Of a stretch of DNA of 26,933 nt, positions 16,166-23,811 are shown piece by piece. A program made the position numbers and the translations under genes. How positions within the stretch are numbered: position 1 is the first letter of the stretch; every line of letters starts with the position of its first letter. Source of the stretch: Candidatus Enterousia avistercoris (GTDB lineage: Bacteria > Pseudomonadota > Alphaproteobacteria > Rs-D84); NCBI GenBank assembly GCA_017694255.1, contig JADINC010000030.1, positions 1 to 26,933 on the forward strand. The letters are read 5' to 3'. The notes under the pieces were generated by a model, which did no database searches, was not told where the DNA came from, and worked only from the letters and a program-made list of their open reading frames with translations.

Positions 16166-16843
16166 TTACCGTGCTGGTACAATACGTATTTCAACGCGCC
16201 GGTTGGTCAATCGGCCAATATCATCCTGGGCCGCAATGGGGCGCGCGGCGCCACGTCCAACGATAAACATACGTGTGGTATCAATATCATGCTGGGCCAG
16301 GAATACCCCAACGCGTTGCGCCATATCCATCGACAGTGCATCCGCCGCCTGGTAATTGCGCATGGCGTCTGTATAACCGGCGATTTCCATAAATGTCGCG
16401 TCGTACTTTTTCAGTATTTTTGCGATTGTTTTTAATGTATCGGCCCCATCAGGTGAAATATCCGCAACGTCCAGTTCCATAATCGCATCGCGTACCAATA
16501 TAACGACAACATCGGTCCCGGCACGTTGAACAGAAATCCCAGGCTTGCGCAATGCGTCATACAGTTCATATTCCAGATTTGACATATAATTCACACTGAC
16601 GATATTGTCATTTTGAACTTTGTTCCCATAATCCAGTGTTGCCGGCGCATCAACTGTACTGATTAATTTTCCACCTGCGCCCAAAAATACAGGGCGCTTT
16701 GCAACGCGTGCCATTTCTGTCATGTCTGTAAAACTGGCGCCACGCAGATATTGCGGCCATGTGGCGCGTTCCGGACTGTGATACTGCATACATCCAGCGC
16801 ACCACAATAAAACCATAAAAACTGTCCAATTTTTTATCTGCAT
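16166..16843 (-). CDS. Second OmpA-family lipoprotein
   Basis: Probable peptidoglycan-binding envelope lipoprotein. The 225-residue product begins with a signal peptide ending in CAGC, giving a likely lipidated Cys18 with an unusual Cys at the -3 position of the lipobox. A 90-residue middle region without recognised motifs precedes an OmpA C-terminal domain (about 112-225) with the binding pattern AGYTDAMRNYQAADALSMD and a final NRRVEIRIVPAR. Unlike the lipoprotein at 8382 it has no glycine zipper. It begins 8 bases after a small pilin gene in a likely dnaX-pilin-lipoprotein operon, so a role in anchoring a pilus in the envelope is possible but only inferred. Confidence 0.87.
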   Translation of the reverse strand: MQIKNWTVFMVLLWCAGCMQYHSPERATWPQYLRGASFTDMTEMARVAKRPVFLGAGGKLISTVDAPATLDYGNKVQNDNIVSVNYMSNLEYELYDALRKPGISVQRAGTDVVVILVRDAIMELDVADISPDGADTLKTIAKILKKYDATFMEIAGYTDAMRNYQAADALSMDMAQRVGVFLAQHDIDTTRMFIVGRGAARPIAAQDDIGRLTNRRVEIRIVPAR

Positions 16844-16851
16844 TTATTCCG

Positions 16852-17307
16852 TTATTTTACGATAAAAGAAATCTGGTTAGTATTTGTTGAAAAACAGTTA
16901 TCCGTTGCATTTTCTATACCGTTTACCCGTATAACGTTTGCCCATTGCTGTGGGGTTGCGGTAAAGTATTTGCATTCACTTTCGGTTAGTTGGGTTAAAT
17001 TAATTGAAAATCCCGCGCCATTATCAATTGCTGAAACAGACCAATCATTTCCGCCAATCGGCGCATAGTTATTTTCCAATGCGCCCGCCGATACCAGGTA
17101 CTGTACGGATACGCCTGTATAGTCGCCACGTAATTCCATCAGCATTTTTGTATCACGTGCAATTTCTTGTAATTCCACAGATGCAATTTTACGTACCTGG
17201 TTATTACGAATGACATTGTACATAGCAATGGCGGCGCCACTCATCAGTCCAGCAATAGCCAACACACCAATAATTTCAATCATAGATGCGCCAAATTCTT
17301 GTTTCAT
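16852..17307 (-). CDS. Small type IV pilin (prepilin-like, E5-containing)
   Basis: Candidate major pilin or pseudopilin. The 151-residue precursor has a short charged leader MKQEFG, a prepilin peptidase site G6/A7, Glu at mature position 5 (ASMIE) and a hydrophobic helix to about residue 30. The globular part has two cysteines (Cys112, Cys138), which could form the C-terminal D-region disulfide of type IV pilins. TQLTESECKYFTATPQQWA looks like the region before the D-loop in PilS/type IVb pilins, though this is from memory. GGGGGT precedes the ATG. The gene lies 18 bases after dnaX and 8 bases before an OmpA-type lipoprotein gene. No pilus assembly ATPase or prepilin peptidase is in the window. 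It shares the GASMxE cleavage segment with the second large prepilin at 20737. Confidence 0.85.
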   Translation of the reverse strand: MKQEFGASMIEIIGVLAIAGLMSGAAIAMYNVIRNNQVRKIASVELQEIARDTKMLMELRGDYTGVSVQYLVSAGALENNYAPIGGNDWSVSAIDNGAGFSINLTQLTESECKYFTATPQQWANVIRVNGIENATDNCFSTNTNQISFIVK

Positions 17308-17325
17308 ATTTACCCCCAGTTGTGT

Positions 17326-18861
17326 TTATTTTACACCAACAATTTCAGCATTTTCAAACAGGCTCATCGCGCTGGCGACCATTGGGTCTGCTTCCAGTTC
17401 TTCTTGTTTTTGTTCTGTTAATGTATGTGCATGTGGCGATTCTGTTATGCGTTCCAGTGCCCATGCATGTCCCGTTTTGTCATTCAGCCACGCGGTCAAC
17501 CGCGGCGCAAAATCTGCGTCGCCACGCCGGTCAAAATATTTTATATGCCCATCAGATAATTCTGATATTTCAATATTTCCGGTATAATACGAATACAACA
17601 ATATTTCTTTGGATTGTTGCAGTGCCGCCGCCAAATCATCAGGTGTATTAATAACCAGTTTTTGTGGCGTGCTGTTTTGCGGTTCTGGGTTGTTTACCAC
17701 GTTGCGTGTGGCGTTGGATTTTTGTTGTTTTAATATTTCCGGGACAGATGGCATATTTGCAATATGCATCAGACGCACCACCAGCATATCAAAGCATTGC
17801 TTTTGATTACCCGCCGCCTGCATTTCTGGAACAGCGGCCACCATAACCTGCCATATGCGGGACAGGGTGTTTAATGAAATGCGGTCGTTGATTTTCCGAA
17901 TTTGTTCACGTTGGTCCGCGGTATACGGCGAATTCGCCGCGTCGCCCATATGTAACGCTGGATGCATCCGTGTGGCCCAATGTGTCCATTCCATCATATC
18001 AGTCAACAGCATAGATAAATCTGCGCCGTTATTATATATTTCATCAACCTTGGTCAATGCGGCGCCCGTGTCGCCAGACAACAGTGTTTCCATAAACCCC
18101 AGCACAACACCACGATCTGCGCGTTTCAGCATGTCCAGCACGGCGGCTTCATCAACGTGTCCACCTGTTTGTGCAATTGCCTGGTCCAGTAATGACAGCC
18201 CATCACGCACCGACCCATCAGCGGCACGTGCCAACAATTCATTTGCCGCATCACTCAGTTCAATTTTTTCTTGTTCTGCAATCCATGCAAAATGCTTTTT
18301 CAGTGTTTCAACTGGCACGCGCACTAAATCAAAACGTTGACACCGGGACAATATTGTAACTGGCACTTTTCTGATTTCTGTTGTTGCCAAAATAAAAATA
18401 ACATGTGCGGGTGGTTCTTCCAGTGTTTTCAGCAATGCATTAAATGCACTGGTAGACAGCATATGAACTTCGTCGATAATATAAACCTTGTACCGGCCGT
18501 TTGTTGGGCGATATTGCGCCGCATCCAAAATATCGCGCATATTATCCACGCCTGTGTGGGACGCCGCGTCAATTTCCATTACATCTATATGTTGACCTGC
18601 GGCAATTGCACGACAATTTTCGCACACCCCGCATGGCGTGGCCGTTGGTCCATCTGAAGACAGGCAATTTAGCGCCTTGGCCAAAATGCGGGCGGTACTG
18701 GTTTTTCCTGTGCCGCGAATTCCGGTAAAGATGTATGCATGTGCAATGCGCCCTGTATTAATCGCCGTGGTCAGTGTTTTTACCAAAACATCTTGGCCAA
18801 TCAGCGATTTAAAATCTTGGCTGCGGTATTTACGCGCCAGAACTGTATAGTTATTATCCAT
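17326..18861 (-). CDS. dnaX: DNA polymerase III subunit gamma/tau DnaX
   Basis: ATPase of the clamp loader that opens and loads the beta sliding clamp. The 511-residue protein has Walker A GIRGTGKT at 47-54, the zinc-binding cysteines Cys66, Cys77, Cys80 and Cys83 (PCGVCENC), Walker B YIIDEVH at 127-133, sensor 1 ILATTE near 157 and the SRC motif (LSRCQRF) near 170. The C-terminus (VINTPDDLAAALQ to DPMVASAMSLFENAEIV) resembles the DnaX C-terminal domain of Alphaproteobacteria. No A-rich slippery site for a shorter gamma form was found by eye. AAAGGA lies before the ATG and a plausible promoter precedes it. ybaB and recR, frequent neighbours, are replaced by a pilin and a lipoprotein gene. Confidence 0.97.
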   Translation of the reverse strand: MDNNYTVLARKYRSQDFKSLIGQDVLVKTLTTAINTGRIAHAYIFTGIRGTGKTSTARILAKALNCLSSDGPTATPCGVCENCRAIAAGQHIDVMEIDAASHTGVDNMRDILDAAQYRPTNGRYKVYIIDEVHMLSTSAFNALLKTLEEPPAHVIFILATTEIRKVPVTILSRCQRFDLVRVPVETLKKHFAWIAEQEKIELSDAANELLARAADGSVRDGLSLLDQAIAQTGGHVDEAAVLDMLKRADRGVVLGFMETLLSGDTGAALTKVDEIYNNGADLSMLLTDMMEWTHWATRMHPALHMGDAANSPYTADQREQIRKINDRISLNTLSRIWQVMVAAVPEMQAAGNQKQCFDMLVVRLMHIANMPSVPEILKQQKSNATRNVVNNPEPQNSTPQKLVINTPDDLAAALQQSKEILLYSYYTGNIEISELSDGHIKYFDRRGDADFAPRLTAWLNDKTGHAWALERITESPHAHTLTEQKQEELEADPMVASAMSLFENAEIVGVK

Positions 18862-18882
18862 ACGACAACTTCCTTTGGGGAA

Positions 18883-18910
18883 AGCATAGCAAAACGCGTA
18901 AAAAATTCAA
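18883..18910 (-). promoter_or_regulatory. dnaX promoter (TTGAAT, 16, TATGCT)
   Basis: On the minus strand TTGAAT (18905-18910) and TATGCT (18883-18888) are 16 bases apart, just upstream of the AAAGGA ribosome site of dnaX. Sequence prediction only. Confidence 0.55.
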
Positions 18911-18927
18911 CAATTAAAGTATGAAAA

Positions 18928-19242
18928 TTACTTCATGTCTGTTATAAAATCTGGGAATGTTGTTTCGTCATCGTCAACACTGGTTGTGTCGCTGTTTGTC
19001 GAATCATTTTGAATTTCTTCGACCACAGACGTTTTGTCGCCCGGGACACGTGTTGAATCGATTTTTCCCTGTTCTGCGTTAACAATGCGACCATAGTGTT
19101 CGGCAGCCTGCATCAGGCGTTCGCGTTCAATTTCATCAGATGTTTGACGTGCCTGGTCCATGTATTGTTTTCTTTTCTGGCGCCATTTATGACAGCGCTG
19201 AATCATCAGTCCGACAGACGATTGGTTTTTTTTGTTTGGCAT
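18928..19242 (-). CDS. Short DUF4167-like protein
   Basis: Function unknown. From the ATG at 19242 the product has 104 residues: a basic N-terminus (MPNKKNQ, then CHKWRQKRKQYMDQARQTSD), a helix with QAAEHYGRIVNAEQ, and an acidic Ser/Thr/Asp-rich tail ending FPDFITDMK. The QYMDQAR...QAAEHYGRIV pattern matches what I recall of DUF4167, a family typical of Alphaproteobacteria in which a KYxxLARDA...QHAEHYxRI core follows a basic start. The usual long disordered C-terminus is mostly missing. A longer in-frame start at 19353 would add 37 residues unlike the family and is rejected. It is divergent from the prepilin operon, with 161 bases between. Confidence 0.7.
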   Translation of the reverse strand: MPNKKNQSSVGLMIQRCHKWRQKRKQYMDQARQTSDEIERERLMQAAEHYGRIVNAEQGKIDSTRVPGDKTSVVEEIQNDSTNSDTTSVDDDETTFPDFITDMK

Positions 19243-19347
19243 AATTCTATTTCTTTCATAGGTCAGGAAATTTATCCATGTGATCGAAGTTTTGTTTTCG
19301 TCACTGCTTGTTTCAACAATGCTGATAATAAAACATCTTGAAACTGA

Positions 19348-19376
19348 TTGCAATATTTTTTTTCAATTGCTAAACT
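19348..19376 (+). promoter_or_regulatory. Promoter of the prepilin operon (TTGCAA, 17, TAAACT)
   Basis: TTGCAA (19348-19353) and TAAACT (19371-19376) are 17 bases apart, with a T-rich spacer. The predicted start near 19383 gives a leader of about 20 bases that consists largely of the G-run and its flanking inverted repeat. Both hexamers are only fair matches. Confidence 0.45.
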
Positions 19377-19379
19377 TTT

Positions 19380-19397
19380 GGCATAGGGGGGGATGCC
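19380..19397 (+). promoter_or_regulatory. Seven-G tract in a small hairpin loop, ribosome site of the first prepilin gene
   Basis: GGCAT (19380-19384) and ATGCC (19393-19397) can pair and present AGGGGGGG (19385-19392) in the loop. This is the only Shine-Dalgarno-like element before the ATG at 19404, and it lies 11 bases away. G7 runs are prone to slippage, which could change ribosome-site spacing. Confidence 0.4.
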
Positions 19398-19403
19398 CGG
19401 GGC

Positions 19404-20759
19404 ATGCAAAGACAAAGCGGGAATTTTCTATTACAGGCATTATTAGCATTAACGCTGATATTTTCTTTTATACCGTTTTTTGCGGGGCGTTTGGCTGCGC
19501 GCGATATGGATGCCCAGATGTATACCTCTACGCAAAAGGTTGAACTGGCACAAACGGCGGCGCGTATATTTATTCGCGAACGCGTTAATGATTTACCGTA
19601 TAATACCACCATTGTATCGGGTGATGGGTTTTCTGATTTGCTGGAACCGTATGGATTGCCGTTGGGATTTATCCCACGCACGGCCCTGGGGCAAGATATA
19701 TCGCTGGTTATAAACAAAACCGCTGTTGCGGTTAACGCGTATTTGGAATTGTCAGGTGGTGATTTGTCGGCGGTTCAATTGGCAGAATTGGCACGTCGTA
19801 TTGGTTTTTATGCGTCTGTATCGGGGGATCGGATTTTGGTTGGTCTGGCACTGGACGCGGGATATTCGGATGTTGTGCGTCGTAATGAAACGAACCTGGA
19901 CAATAATGCGTTTTTAACAGATTTAGATATGGGTGGTTTTGTTTTTAACAATGGTGGCGACATTTTTGCGCGTCGTGGTGAATTTGACACGGGCCAGTTT
20001 AATACATTAACACTGTTTGGCGTCGAAGACGGGCGCAAGGTTCGCAATACAATTGATGCTATGGTTGCCAACAGTGCTGTATTTCAAAGTGCACTGGGGG
20101 AATCTGCGTTATCGTTAACGCGTGGTTCGTTATATGTTGGATCCGTTAATGCAAAAACAGTATCGCAATTTGGCGACACGGGCAGTTTTACATCAAACGT
20201 TGCATCTGTTTATGATTTTGCAATGACCGCGGGTCGCACCAGTTTCTCTGGGCCACTGGAATGGAATGTGGGCGGTGATTTAATTGGCGAAAATATTAAT
20301 TTCAGTATGGAACGTCTAGAAATTGGTTCTTATATTGATGCGTCCCGTGGCCAAGATGTATATATCGACCCCGACGAATTGGAATACAGTTCGCGCAGTG
20401 GTATCGAAACAGGTTCGATTGTTGCATCAAATATAACCATGCGCGACCAGACATCAGATGCATTGAATAATGGTGAAACAGGGGCGGTGATTTTGGATAT
20501 TCGCCTGGCAGGTACATCTGTACTGCCTGATTTGTTGTTGGATTCAATTGATAATGACGGGATAAAGATAATATCTGACCCAGACAAAGACGATGGCGAA
20601 ACGATTGATTGTCGCGCTGTAATCAGCGATTTGGATGCACGATATAATTCAAAATCTTTATCCCAATATATAATATGCCAGTATGTATTTTGGCATCGTT
20701 TGGAACAAAGAATTAATATAAAGCAATGTTTATTGGATGGTGGCAGTGGCTGTATGTAA
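19404..20759 (+). CDS. Large PilV-like prepilin protein 1 (lacks E5)
   Basis: Probable minor or tip pilin. The 451-residue precursor has leader MQRQSG, a predicted cleavage after Gly6, and a hydrophobic helix at about 8-29. Mature position 5 is Gln instead of the usual Glu, as in tip-type minor pseudopilins such as GspK, which also lack E5. A globular region contains ARRIGFYAS (130-138), and the segment NNAFLTDLDMGGFVFNNGG (about 167-185) matches the 'LxM-GG' hinge of the two following paralogues. The rest (about 186-395) is beta-rich, with many Gly/Ser/Asn/Asp turns. The C-terminus is distinct, with four cysteines (403, 425, 442, 450) that could form two disulfides. The last 23 bases overlap the next gene. 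Prepilin nature is well supported; the tip role is inferred. Confidence 0.82.
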   Translation: MQRQSGNFLLQALLALTLIFSFIPFFAGRLAARDMDAQMYTSTQKVELAQTAARIFIRERVNDLPYNTTIVSGDGFSDLLEPYGLPLGFIPRTALGQDISLVINKTAVAVNAYLELSGGDLSAVQLAELARRIGFYASVSGDRILVGLALDAGYSDVVRRNETNLDNNAFLTDLDMGGFVFNNGGDIFARRGEFDTGQFNTLTLFGVEDGRKVRNTIDAMVANSAVFQSALGESALSLTRGSLYVGSVNAKTVSQFGDTGSFTSNVASVYDFAMTAGRTSFSGPLEWNVGGDLIGENINFSMERLEIGSYIDASRGQDVYIDPDELEYSSRSGIETGSIVASNITMRDQTSDALNNGETGAVILDIRLAGTSVLPDLLLDSIDNDGIKIISDPDKDDGETIDCRAVISDLDARYNSKSLSQYIICQYVFWHRLEQRINIKQCLLDGGSGCM

Positions 20760-21951
20760 TACAAAATTTTTTACCAACCAATCGCATGGCGCCAGTATGA
20801 CCGAAGTTTTACTGGCATTGGCAATTGTTGCCATGGCGGCGCCATTTTTATACGGCCAGATTTCTGATACGAATGATACATTGCGTGATATTGCGGCGGC
20901 GAATAAAATAATAGATTTGCGTGATACGGTATTAAATTTTGTGCGGTTGAACCAGGGCGATTGGCCACCAGTTGCCCAGATTCGTTTGGCGGACGAAGAA
21001 CTGGATGCGATATCTGATGCGCCTGTGGCGGGTTTTATTGATAAGTACACTGTGCGCGGCGCCACAATAACAGATGTTTATTTGGCGTTTGATTTAAATG
21101 AAACAGATTTACGTGCAACCCAGATTGCGCGTCATATTGGCGGTGATGCGGCGATTGTTGGCACAGATGGTGTTGCATATGGTGCAACATGGGCGGTCGC
21201 CGCGCCTGATTTTATGCCGGGTGATTTGATATATCGGATAAGTCGCGATCTCGAAGGCGAAGATAAAACGAAATATTTACATCGCACAGAAACAGGTGAA
21301 GAAAACCTGAACATGATGTTGCGTGATTTAAATATGAATAATAATCGTGCATATGACGTTGGCTCTGTTATCGCAAAATCCGCCGAAATCAGAAATGCCA
21401 GTGCGCAATTTATGGAAACGCCATACTTGTCTGCGAACACAATTTATTTTTCATCAGGCGCAAATTTGGATGGGGACCAGGCCGCGTTTGGTTCTATGCG
21501 TGTATCTGGGGATATATCTGGATTTCGTAATATTTATGCAGATACATTAAACGGTCGTTCGTATACGACAAATGGTCGCGTAATTGTTGATCGTGCAACC
21601 GTATTAAATTCTGTAAACGTTGCGAATAACCTGGTATTAAAATCGGATTCGTCGCGCACCATCAGTGCATTTACCGGCGTTACGGCACATACCGTGTTAA
21701 CGTCATTTTTATCTGCGGAAAATATAATATTTTATGATAATTTTGGGTTAACAATATCTGGCGAATTGCTGATGTCTACGACGGCGCCGGTTCGTATTGG
21801 TTCGTGGACATTCCCGTCATTAACGCCACCGCGTTTTTCAGAATTGCACTTATCCCGTGCCAGTGTACCATCTGGGCCGGTGCTGGACGATTTCAGTGTG
21901 ATAATGTCTGATGGCTGGCAAACCGCCCAACCCATAGAGGTTATGCAATGA
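20737..21951 (+). CDS. Large PilV-like prepilin protein 2
   Basis: Paralogue of the flanking large prepilins. The 404-residue precursor has an 18-residue leader, the cleavage site HG/ASMTE with Glu at mature position 5 and a hydrophobic helix at about 21-40. IARHIGGDAAIVGTDG (129-144) and YLHRTETG...LNMMLRDLNMNNN (about 180-203) align with YLWRVPSD...AMMLSGLNMGG of the third protein. The pattern recalls the constant N-terminal region of PilV-type shufflon pilins (from memory, no search run). The tail (about 205-404) is beta-rich with little hydrophobic helix and no cysteine. The only Cys of the precursor is in the removed leader. ATG at 20737 overlaps the first gene by 23 bases; GTG at 20746 is an alternative start. 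It overlaps the third gene by ATGA. Confidence 0.84.
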   Translation: MVAVAVCNTKFFTNQSHGASMTEVLLALAIVAMAAPFLYGQISDTNDTLRDIAAANKIIDLRDTVLNFVRLNQGDWPPVAQIRLADEELDAISDAPVAGFIDKYTVRGATITDVYLAFDLNETDLRATQIARHIGGDAAIVGTDGVAYGATWAVAAPDFMPGDLIYRISRDLEGEDKTKYLHRTETGEENLNMMLRDLNMNNNRAYDVGSVIAKSAEIRNASAQFMETPYLSANTIYFSSGANLDGDQAAFGSMRVSGDISGFRNIYADTLNGRSYTTNGRVIVDRATVLNSVNVANNLVLKSDSSRTISAFTGVTAHTVLTSFLSAENIIFYDNFGLTISGELLMSTTAPVRIGSWTFPSLTPPRFSELHLSRASVPSGPVLDDFSVIMSDGWQTAQPIEVMQ

Positions 21952-23267
21952 AACGCACGCACAGATTTTTTTCAAAAAACAATCTGTTTGCCCAGCGCGG
22001 CAGTATGTTGGTCGAATTGTTAATGAGTATCGCATTGGCCGCAATCATTATGCCGTTTATTTTTCGATATCAACAAAGTGTTATCACACGTGCAGAAAAC
22101 ATCGCGATAACAGAACGTATGTCTGATATCCAAGATGCGCTGGAACGGTATATTTTAGACAATCGTACCGCGTTGTTAAATACGGTTGGTCGAAATATTG
22201 TTCGTATAAATTTATCTGATTTGGTGGAATATGGATTGGATACAGATTTGGCCACCAGCCCAGATTATCAATTGCGTATTTTAAAGTCTAATGACATCAC
22301 CGGCCAGGCCACATTACAGGGTGTTATAATATTTTCATCTGATGAAATTGACCCGTTGCGCACACGTGAAATTGTTGCGTTGGGGGGTGAAACGATGGGC
22401 TTTATTGATGGCACACATGCATACGGTACATTTGGTGCATGGCGGACAAATACGCTGGATATTGGTGTTGATACGTCTGATGGTATTATTGAATTAACAG
22501 ATATAAATCGTGACAGTTCATTATATTTATGGCGTGTGCCATCTGATAATGCGTCTGATGCGATGATGCTGTCTGGGCTGAATATGGGTGGGCATGATAT
22601 AACAAACGCATCTTTTTTCAATGCGTCTGCGGCCCAGTTTGATGAAACGTTGATTTTGGGGGCTGGGGCCGCATCCAGTGTAATTTTTCAAAATCGCGCA
22701 ACATTAGATAATGTGTTTGAATCAACCAGTGCGACAATTGCGGGCATATTATCATCTGATTCCCGAACGATGGAGGTTTCTGGGAATTTTTCGTTGGCTG
22801 ATTTAGGAAAATTTACCAGTTTAACGACGGGTGATTTATGGGCATCAAACATGACATTGGGCGGTCTGTCGATATCCTCAGATTTAGAAGGTCCCGCGAT
22901 ATTAAAGGTTAACCGCAACATAGATTTAACATCTGGCCGTGTTGACGCCATGTATGTAACCGTTGGGTTTGCCGGGTCCATAACACCACGCCTGGTGGTC
23001 AGCGACAGAATCGAAGATTCTACAAATCCGAACTATTATTGGGATGTTTATTCTGGGGTTGCGAATATGATGGACGTGTCACTCCAAGAACTGGCGCGTA
23101 TGGCCACAGACATAAGATATCTGGAACGCGATGACGATACCGATTCTGTTCGTATATTTAACGGTGTATCATCAAACCCGAATGCAACCGCATCTGATTA
23201 CATGAATGCGATTAAAGAAATGCAAAATACCGTTCGAATGAAATATCAGCGGTTGAATTTGGAATAA
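21948..23267 (+). CDS. Large PilV-like prepilin protein 3
   Basis: Third member of the tandem set. The 439-residue precursor has a basic leader ending QRG, cleavage before SMLVE (Glu at mature position 5) and a hydrophobic helix at about 19-38. EIVALGGETMGFIDGTHAYG (141-160) corresponds to the GG region of protein 2. YLWRVPSD (193-200) followed by MMLSGLNMGGHDITNASF (206-223) is the conserved middle motif, very like turns that begin beta-helical stalks in PilV and phage tail fibres. The tail (about 225-375) is Ser/Thr/Asn/Asp-rich with repeated short strands. A final helical part (about 385-439) has no match I recognise. AGAGG lies eight bases before the ATG, and translation is coupled to protein 2. 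No cysteines are visible. Confidence 0.84.
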   Translation: MKRTHRFFSKNNLFAQRGSMLVELLMSIALAAIIMPFIFRYQQSVITRAENIAITERMSDIQDALERYILDNRTALLNTVGRNIVRINLSDLVEYGLDTDLATSPDYQLRILKSNDITGQATLQGVIIFSSDEIDPLRTREIVALGGETMGFIDGTHAYGTFGAWRTNTLDIGVDTSDGIIELTDINRDSSLYLWRVPSDNASDAMMLSGLNMGGHDITNASFFNASAAQFDETLILGAGAASSVIFQNRATLDNVFESTSATIAGILSSDSRTMEVSGNFSLADLGKFTSLTTGDLWASNMTLGGLSISSDLEGPAILKVNRNIDLTSGRVDAMYVTVGFAGSITPRLVVSDRIEDSTNPNYYWDVYSGVANMMDVSLQELARMATDIRYLERDDDTDSVRIFNGVSSNPNATASDYMNAIKEMQNTVRMKYQRLNLE

Positions 23268-23275
23268 AATGTGCT

Positions 23276-23797
23276 ATGAATTATCGTATGAAGACAGTTT
23301 GTGATTTTTGTAAAACAGAATATTCGATTGATATGGTGCCGAATGGGCCCGTTAAGTGCGCGGTATGTGGCAATACGTGGAACGTTTCGCGCCCCCCGCG
23401 GCGCAGTCCGTGGTTGGTTTTTATTGCGGCATTATGTGCGCTGTTGGCGGCGATTGTGTTTGCAGTTGCGGTAATTGCACAAAACAAGATAACAGATATT
23501 CGTGAAAATCCATTGGTTGCAGAAATTCATGACATAACAACCACAACTGATGAAAATGGCGTTTCGCATTTTGTGGTAAATGGTCGTGTTGTGAATCGTT
23601 CGGACCAGATTTATGGCGTCCCGGGATTGGTTGTTATATCGTACGAGCATGACGGAAACATCGTTGATAAACAGAAATTTATGCCATCTGCGACATTATT
23701 GGACGCGGGTTCTGCTGTTGAATTTACGCATGTTTTATCTGTTCCGATGGCGGGTGTTGAAAAAATTGCGGTCGAACTGGAACGCGTTGTGGAATAA
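23276..23797 (+). CDS. Zinc-ribbon (MJ0042-type) membrane protein with DUF3426-like domain
   Basis: Function unknown. The 173-residue product has an N-terminal zinc ribbon with two CxxC knuckles (CDFC and CAVC, about 9-34), a proline/arginine linker, one transmembrane helix at about 46-68 and an extracytoplasmic beta-sandwich at about 80-173. The latter resembles DUF3426: VVNGRVVNRSDQIYGVPGL, then a pair of strands and a final VEKIAVELERV. This architecture (cytoplasmic ribbon, single span, periplasmic domain) is widespread in Proteobacteria without a settled role. Start at 23276, eight bases after the third prepilin gene; an internal Met at residue 5 is possible. It is part of the six-gene operon and might help assembly or sensing of the pilins, but this is inference from position. 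Confidence 0.85.
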   Translation: MNYRMKTVCDFCKTEYSIDMVPNGPVKCAVCGNTWNVSRPPRRSPWLVFIAALCALLAAIVFAVAVIAQNKITDIRENPLVAEIHDITTTTDENGVSHFVVNGRVVNRSDQIYGVPGLVVISYEHDGNIVDKQKFMPSATLLDAGSAVEFTHVLSVPMAGVEKIAVELERVVE

Positions 23798-23811
23798 AAA
23801 AAGGGGGGCAT

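Noticed and set aside
17326..18861. Programmed frameshift site for a gamma form of DnaX
   Set aside because: No A-rich heptamer of the AAAAAAG type in frame was seen; gamma production by frameshift cannot be supported.
19404..23267. A true shufflon with recombination sites
   Set aside because: No site-specific recombinase gene and no repeated short inverted sites were found between or within the prepilin tails by eye; the three genes are full length and in one direction.
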